Positions 13,561 through 16,798 of a DNA stretch of 16,798 nt are shown here, piece after piece (the first letter of the stretch is position 1; each line of letters opens with the position of its first letter). Source of the DNA: CAIKZZ01 sp035524495. Its GTDB lineage: Bacteria; Pseudomonadota; Gammaproteobacteria; Steroidobacterales; Steroidobacteraceae. A program made the translations under genes and the position numbers. Location of the stretch: contig DATKOR010000087.1 of assembly GCA_035524495.1 (NCBI GenBank), forward strand, positions 1-16,798. The letters are read 5' to 3'. The notes under the pieces were generated by a model, which had not been told where the DNA came from, did no database searches, and worked only from the letters and a program-made list of their open reading frames with translations.

Positions 13561-14181
13561 TCAGTGGCTCCAGCGGACCCGCGCGGCCGCCGCGGGCTCG
13601 AGCCCGAGGTCGCGCAGCCGTCCGGCGGCGCGCCGGCTCCCGGTCTTGATCCAGAGCTCGTAGAGCCTGAGGAGGTCGTCGTGGCACGGCGGCCGCGCCG
13701 CGTCGGCGATCTCGTTCAGCGCATCGACGAGATCGCGGAACTTCGTCGCGAGCTCCGCGAACACGCCGGCGATCGAGCGGCCGCGCGGCGCCGCGCGCGC
13801 GCTGTCGGCGAGCGTGCCGTAGGCGCGCCCGCCCATCGCGATGTGATAGTCGATGTCGATGAGCTTGCGCGCGAAGCCGTGCGCGAAGAAGCCGGCGACG
13901 AACAGCGAGACGTCGCCGAGCCGCTGCAGGGCGTGCTGGCGCTCGGCGAGCGTGCGCGCGCCGAGTGCCTCCGACAGCATCATCGCCAGCGGCTTCAGGC
14001 GCGGGCCGGTGGGCGTCTGCTCGAAGAAGGCGTCGGCGCGGGAGAAGCTCGTCAGCACGTTGACGACGTAGTGCTCGGTGTGATCGTCGAGCGCGAGCTG
14101 CTGCTTCGCGGCGGCACCGTGCAGCGCGTCGCGAAAGAACTCCTCAAGACTCGAGACCTGCAAGACCGTGGCGTCCGACAT
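13561..14181 (-). CDS. Uncharacterised protein, first gene of a coupled pair
   Basis: This 206-residue, largely helical soluble protein starts at ATG 14181 behind a strong GAGGAGG. Recognisable blocks are DDHTEHYVVNVLTSFSRAD (36-54), KPLAMMLSEAL, RLGDVSLFVAGFFAHGF, KLIDIDYHIAMGGRAYGTL, FAELATKFRDLVDALNEIAD and LLRLYELWIKTGSRRAAGRL. I remember similar proteins as unnamed genes in several proteobacterial groups, followed by a homologue of the 12902-13558 gene. There is no signal peptide, membrane helix or obvious catalytic motif. The invariant-looking DYHIAMGGRAY segment could be a ligand or interaction surface. The gene diverges from the small flagellar-like gene across a 296-base region carrying two CRP-like sites. 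Confidence 0.75.
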   Translation of the reverse strand: MSDATVLQVSSLEEFFRDALHGAAAKQQLALDDHTEHYVVNVLTSFSRADAFFEQTPTGPRLKPLAMMLSEALGARTLAERQHALQRLGDVSLFVAGFFAHGFARKLIDIDYHIAMGGRAYGTLADSARAAPRGRSIAGVFAELATKFRDLVDALNEIADAARPPCHDDLLRLYELWIKTGSRRAAGRLRDLGLEPAAAARVRWSH

Positions 14182-14378
14182 CGTGCCTCCTCGACCGTGC
14201 AATCGAAGGATCGTCCGCGCGGCTCCAAACTTGACATGTCGCCGCGCGCGAGAACAGTGCCCGCGCGCACGATCTCGGGAAGCATTCGCTGGCAGCCGCG
14301 CGGCGCGAGTGCTGATCGGCGCGAAAAGGGTGCACGACGTGCGCGGAATTTGTGCACGGGGCGCGGCGGCACGCGCGC

Positions 14379-14394
14379 TGTGACCCGGGTCGCA
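14379..14394. promoter_or_regulatory. CRP-like site 1 (TGTGA-N6-TCGCA)
   Basis: TGTGA, CCCGGG, TCGCA is one mismatch from the CRP core. Its centre is 23 bases (about two helical turns) from site 2. Confidence 0.4.
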
Positions 14395-14401
14395 CCCGTC
14401 G

Positions 14402-14417
14402 CGTGACCCAGTTCACG
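14402..14417. promoter_or_regulatory. CRP-like site 2 (CGTGA-N6-TCACG)
   Basis: CGTGA and TCACG are exact reverse complements around CCCAGT, keeping GTGA-N6-TCAC with both outermost bases changed. Its centre is 68.5 bases upstream of the predicted start of the 84-residue gene. Confidence 0.4.
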
Positions 14418-14465
14418 CTCTTGCCGACCGTGACGCGCGCCCGGTCGGATCCTGCGCCTGCGGCG

Positions 14466-14471
14466 CATGAT
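14466..14471 (+). promoter_or_regulatory. -10-like CATGAT directly upstream of ATG 14478
   Basis: CATGAT, six bases, ATG; the predicted start point is the A of the ATG. There is neither a Shine-Dalgarno nor a -35, which fits an activator-dependent leaderless transcript. Confidence 0.35.
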
Positions 14472-14477
14472 GTGCGC

Positions 14478-14732
14478 ATGTCACCCGTCAACGGCAGTCC
14501 CGGAGTCCCGCAGTTCCTCGACGCGCTGTCGCTCGCCCGCCAGGGCGTCGACGCCGGAGTGCGCTCCTTCGACGAGGTCGCCCAGACGGTCGCCTCGGAC
14601 GGTGCGCGCGGCCAGGTGTCCGCGACCAGCGCCGTCGATGCGCTCGTGGCCCGCAACCAGGTCCAGGCGTCGGCGCGGCTGTTCTCGGTCGCCGACCAGA
14701 TGCTCGGCACGCTGCTCGACATCCGCGCCTAG
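14478..14732 (+). CDS. Small protein resembling the flagellar rod/hook C-terminal helix (Flg_bbr_C-like)
   Basis: This 84-residue protein has a C-terminal block AVDALVARNQVQASARLFSV (52-71) followed by ADQMLGTLLDIRA. This closely resembles the C-terminal helix of flagellar rod and hook proteins (FlgC, FlgE, FlgG), where 'xxM/LVxxQxxFxAN...ADxML.T...I' forms the inner coiled coil. The N-terminal half (ALSLARQGVDAGVRSFDEVAQTVASD) is a second short amphipathic helix, mimicking a collapsed N-helix. Real rod proteins are longer and sit in fla clusters; no other flagellar gene is here. Mini-proteins of this kind occur as lone genes in many proteobacteria, with no role that I know of. An in-frame ATG at 14352 would add 42 arginine-rich residues and is unlikely. 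The stop shares CTAG with the convergent HAD gene. Confidence 0.72.
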   Translation: MSPVNGSPGVPQFLDALSLARQGVDAGVRSFDEVAQTVASDGARGQVSATSAVDALVARNQVQASARLFSVADQMLGTLLDIRA

Positions 14733-15433
14733 CCCGGCGCGCCGAGCAACCGCCCGACCAGCCGCTCGAGTCCCGCGAGGTCGGCGATCTCGTAGTCCGG
14801 CGGCGGCCGCTCGGCCGGCCACGGCGTTCCGGTCCGATTCATCCACGCGGTTCGAAGCCCCGCGGCGCGCGCGCCCGCGACGTCCGCCTCCGCATCGTCG
14901 CCGACGTGCAGCACGCTCGCCGCCGGCACCGCCGCGACGTCGAGCAGCCGGGCGAAGATCCGCGGGTCCGGCTTCGCGGCGCCGGCGCCCGCGGCATCGA
15001 CTGCGGCGACGAAGTGCCGGCCGAGGCCGGCCCGCCAGACACAGGCGTTGCCGTTCGAGAGCGCATAGAGCGGCAGCCTCGCTGCCAGGCGCGCGAGCGT
15101 GGCCGGCACTTCGGCGTACGGCACGACGTCGTTGCGCGCGCTCAGGAACACGCTGAAGGCGCGCTCGGCGAGGGCGTCGTCGTATCCCGCGGCGCGCGCC
15201 GCGCGCCTGAGCGCCTCGGTGCGCACAAAGCTGAGGTCGTGGGCGCGCGTCGGCAACTCGGCCGCGACCGAGAGCCTGAGCCGCGTCAGGTCCGCGGTCG
15301 TGAACCGCCTGGCGATCTCGGGTGCCTCGGCCTCGAGCCAGGCGCGCAACACCGACTCCGCCCGCAACAACACCGGCGGCGTGTCCCAGAGCGTGTTGTC
15401 GAGGTCGAGTGAAACGGCGCGCAGCGGACCCAT
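14729..15433 (-). CDS. HAD-superfamily phosphatase, YigB-like
   Basis: This 234-residue protein contains all HAD motifs: I SLDLDNTLWD (nucleophile D10, acid/base D12), II YALSNGNA, III the lysine in AAKPDPRIF, and IV VLHVGDDAEADVAGA. The alpha-helical cap between motifs I and II (LRAESVLRAWLEAEAPE, then TADLTRLRLSVAAELP) parallels E. coli YigB, an FMN phosphatase. Overall length and the motif II SNGNA also fit. Substrate is inferred from similarity only. ATG 15433 is chosen because motif I follows at once. GATAAT lies nine bases upstream, so the transcript is nearly leaderless. It is divergent from the glycerophosphodiesterase gene, with 26 bases between start codons. Confidence 0.88.
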   Translation of the reverse strand: MGPLRAVSLDLDNTLWDTPPVLLRAESVLRAWLEAEAPEIARRFTTADLTRLRLSVAAELPTRAHDLSFVRTEALRRAARAAGYDDALAERAFSVFLSARNDVVPYAEVPATLARLAARLPLYALSNGNACVWRAGLGRHFVAAVDAAGAGAAKPDPRIFARLLDVAAVPAASVLHVGDDAEADVAGARAAGLRTAWMNRTGTPWPAERPPPDYEIADLAGLERLVGRLLGAPG

Positions 15434-15442
15434 CGTTCGGGC

Positions 15443-15472
15443 ATTATCCGCGTCTCGCCATGAGCGCGTCAC
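15443..15472 (-). promoter_or_regulatory. Promoter of the HAD phosphatase gene
   Basis: On the minus strand GTGACG (15472-15467, four of six to the -35) is followed after 18 bases by GATAAT (15448-15443, five of six), then nine bases and ATG 15433. The start point would be near 15436. The complement also offers CATTAT (15442-15447) as a -10 for the plus-strand glycerophosphodiesterase, so the two divergent promoters may overlap base for base. Confidence 0.5.
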
Positions 15473-16437
15473 CGTCCAGCACGCGGCCCTTCGGCCCGCC
15501 GATCGTCATCGCCCACCGCGGCGCATCGGGCTACCTGCCCGAGCACACGCTGGTCGCCAAGGCCTACGCGCACGCCCTCGGCTGCGACTACCTCGAGCAG
15601 GACGTCGTGATGACGCGCGACGACGTCCCGGTCGTGTTCCACGACCTCGTGCTCGAGGAAGTGACGGACGTCGCGCAGCGCTTCCCGGCGCGCCGCCGCG
15701 CCGACGGGCACTGGTACGTCATCGACTTCGATTTCGACGAGCTGCAGACGCTCGGGGTCCGCGAACGCGTCGCCGAAGGCGGCAGCGCGGTCTATCCGGG
15801 GCGCTTTCGCGAGACGCTGCCGCTTCGGATCCAGTCGCTCGCCGAGGAGCTCGCGTTCGTGCGCGGCATGAACGCCGCAACCGGGCGGCGCACCGGCGTC
15901 TACACCGAGGTCAAGAGCCCGGCCTTCCACCGCGCTGCCGGCAAGGACCTGAGCCCGCGGGTGCTCGCGACGCTTGCCGACTACGGCTACCGGACGCGCG
16001 CTGACGGCGCGTACCTGCAGTGCTTCGACGCCGCGGAGCTGACGCGGATCCGCTTCGAGCTCGGCTCGGCGCTGAAGCTCGTGCAGCTCGTCGGGGAGAA
16101 CGCCTGGCAGGAGGCCGCGACCGACTACGACGCGCTGCGGACGCCCGCCGGGCTCAAGCGCGTGGCCGCGTACGCCGACGGCATCGGCCCGTGGATCCCG
16201 CAGATCGTGCGCTGGCCGCGCGCCGGCGCCGCACCGTCGTTCACGACGCTCGTGTCCGATGCGCATGCCGCGGCGCTTGCCGTCCATCCGTACACGTTCC
16301 GGGTCGACCAGCTGCCCGAGCACGCCCCCGATGCGGCGGCGGTGCATGCGGCGCTCTTCGAAGCTGCCGGCGTCGACGGACTCTTCACCGACTTCTGCGA
16401 CGTGACGCTCGCCTACCTTGGCCACCGCAACGGGTGA
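15460..16437 (+). CDS. glpQ: Glycerophosphodiester phosphodiesterase (GlpQ-type, no signal peptide)
   Basis: This 325-residue protein hydrolyses glycerophosphodiesters to glycerol 3-phosphate and an alcohol if it follows its family. GDPD motifs are AHRGASGYLPEHT (H19, R20, E28), DYLEQDVVMTRDDVPVVFHD (metal ligands E46 and D48, second histidine H61), VYTEVKSP (E150, K152) and the C-terminal DGLFTDFCD. The small insertion with the WYVIDF block matches bacterial GlpQ and not the short UgpQ. E. coli GlpQ is periplasmic, but this start (MSASPSSTRPFGPPIVIAHRG) leaves no room for a signal peptide, so a cytoplasmic location is expected. The start follows CATTAT by 12 bases and has no Shine-Dalgarno. 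A GST gene begins four bases after the stop, so the two are probably co-transcribed. Confidence 0.9.
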   Translation: MSASPSSTRPFGPPIVIAHRGASGYLPEHTLVAKAYAHALGCDYLEQDVVMTRDDVPVVFHDLVLEEVTDVAQRFPARRRADGHWYVIDFDFDELQTLGVRERVAEGGSAVYPGRFRETLPLRIQSLAEELAFVRGMNAATGRRTGVYTEVKSPAFHRAAGKDLSPRVLATLADYGYRTRADGAYLQCFDAAELTRIRFELGSALKLVQLVGENAWQEAATDYDALRTPAGLKRVAAYADGIGPWIPQIVRWPRAGAAPSFTTLVSDAHAAALAVHPYTFRVDQLPEHAPDAAAVHAALFEAAGVDGLFTDFCDVTLAYLGHRNG

Positions 16438-16441
16438 TCCG

Positions 16442-16798
16442 ATGGCCTCACTGACACTGATCGTCGGCAACTACAACTACAGCTCCTGGTCGCTGCGCCC
16501 GTGGTCGTTCCTGAAGCACCTCGGGCTCCTGTTCGCGGAGCGGCGCATCGTGCTCGATACCCCGACGTTCGCGTCGGAGATCCGGCGCTACTCCGCCGCC
16601 GGACGCGTTCCGGTGCTGATCGACGGCGATCTCACGATCTGGGACTCGCTCGCGATCATCGAGTACGCGAGCGAACTCGCCGGCGGGCGCGGCTGGCCGG
16701 CCGAGCCGGCCACGCGCGCCACCGCGCGGGCGGTCGCGGCGGAGATGCACTCGGGCTTCGCGGCGCTGCGCAGCGCGATGCCGATGAACGTGCGCCGG
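16442..16798 (+). CDS. Glutathione S-transferase family protein (N-terminal part)
   Basis: The first 119 residues are present; the frame is open at the right edge. The thioredoxin-fold N-terminal domain starts LTLIVGNYNYSSWSLRPW, where S14/S15 are the likely glutathione-activating residues. It continues with AAGRVPVLIDG (cis-proline P57) and the gamma-glutamyl binding WDSLAIIEY (D68, S69). The all-helical C-terminal domain begins at about residue 88 (ATRATARAVAAEMHSGFAAL, then RSAMPMNVRR). The motifs resemble the common soil-bacterial YfcF/GstA-like group, which conjugates or reduces substrates with glutathione in the cytoplasm. The start lies four bases after the glycerophosphodiesterase stop, suggesting an operon. 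The function of the pair is unclear. Confidence 0.88.
   Translation, partial: MASLTLIVGNYNYSSWSLRPWSFLKHLGLLFAERRIVLDTPTFASEIRRYSAAGRVPVLIDGDLTIWDSLAIIEYASELAGGRGWPAEPATRATARAVAAEMHSGFAALRSAMPMNVRR

Larger units (their letters stand above)
14182..14477. other. Divergent regulatory region between the unknown pair and the 84-residue gene
   Basis: These 296 bases hold no credible gene. Two CRP-like symmetric sites lie at 14379-14394 and 14402-14417, and two copies of the hexamer GTGCAC at 14330-14335 and 14352-14357 (22 bases apart). A TTGACA at 14231-14236 has no -10 partner at proper spacing. No clear promoter for the minus-strand pair was found. Confidence 0.5.

Noticed and set aside
14231..14259. 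TTGACA consensus -35 box in the intergenic region
   Set aside because: No -10-like hexamer occurs 16-18 bases downstream, and it points toward a gene more than 200 bases away.
1..16798. CRISPR arrays, tRNA/rRNA genes, insertion sequences, toxin-antitoxin or phage genes
   Set aside because: No regularly spaced repeats, cloverleaf-like segments, transposase motifs (DDE) or integrase motifs were found on either strand; composition is even throughout.

Overview
This is a dense, very GC-rich (roughly 70% by eye) bacterial chromosomal segment. I infer a proteobacterium, most likely a gammaproteobacterium of the xanthomonad/Steroidobacter kind. The reasons are the SpeA-type arginine decarboxylase tail, CRP/Clp-type TGTGA-N6-TCACA sites, Tat and lipoprotein signals, and many genes with a -10 box immediately before the ATG. 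I see no rRNA, tRNA, CRISPR array, insertion sequence or prophage. Fourteen complete protein genes and two edge-truncated ones are supported.

Layout. 1-165 is the 3' end of a probable speA. 166-584 is a long, less GC-rich leader region. 585-983 encodes a glycine-rich RRM RNA-binding protein and is closed by a clear intrinsic terminator (1016-1040). A minus-strand hybrid histidine-kinase-type sensor (two PAS domains, HisKA_3/HATPase; 1081-3177) diverges from a lipoprotein-anchored methyltransferase-like gene (3496-4413). 4410-10175 holds three minus-strand genes in probable transcription order: UvrD-family helicase, Tat-exported FAD amine oxidase (spermidine-dehydrogenase-like) and exported YtcJ-type amidohydrolase. 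The helicase diverges from a two-gene plus-strand unit (four-helix membrane protein of the DUF6524 type, then an AhpD-like peroxidase-related enzyme).

From 11263 on, genes are arranged as tight divergent and convergent pairs: a small P-loop kinase against a Nudix hydrolase; an uncharacterised 114-aa gene behind a perfect CRP site; a coupled pair of uncharacterised genes (12902-14181); a tiny flagellar-rod-C-terminus-like protein; a YigB-like HAD phosphatase; a GlpQ-type glycerophosphodiesterase; and the start of a glutathione S-transferase running off the right edge.

The most interesting points are: a textbook class II CRP-type promoter in front of an unknown gene; paired CRP-like sites in the next large intergenic region, between the unknown gene pair and the flagellar-like mini-gene; a recurring apparent leaderless-promoter architecture; the uncharacterised gene pair itself; and a methyltransferase fold behind a lipoprotein signal. 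I see no obvious defence island or large novel machine. All functional names come from reading motifs and remembered families; no database search was run.
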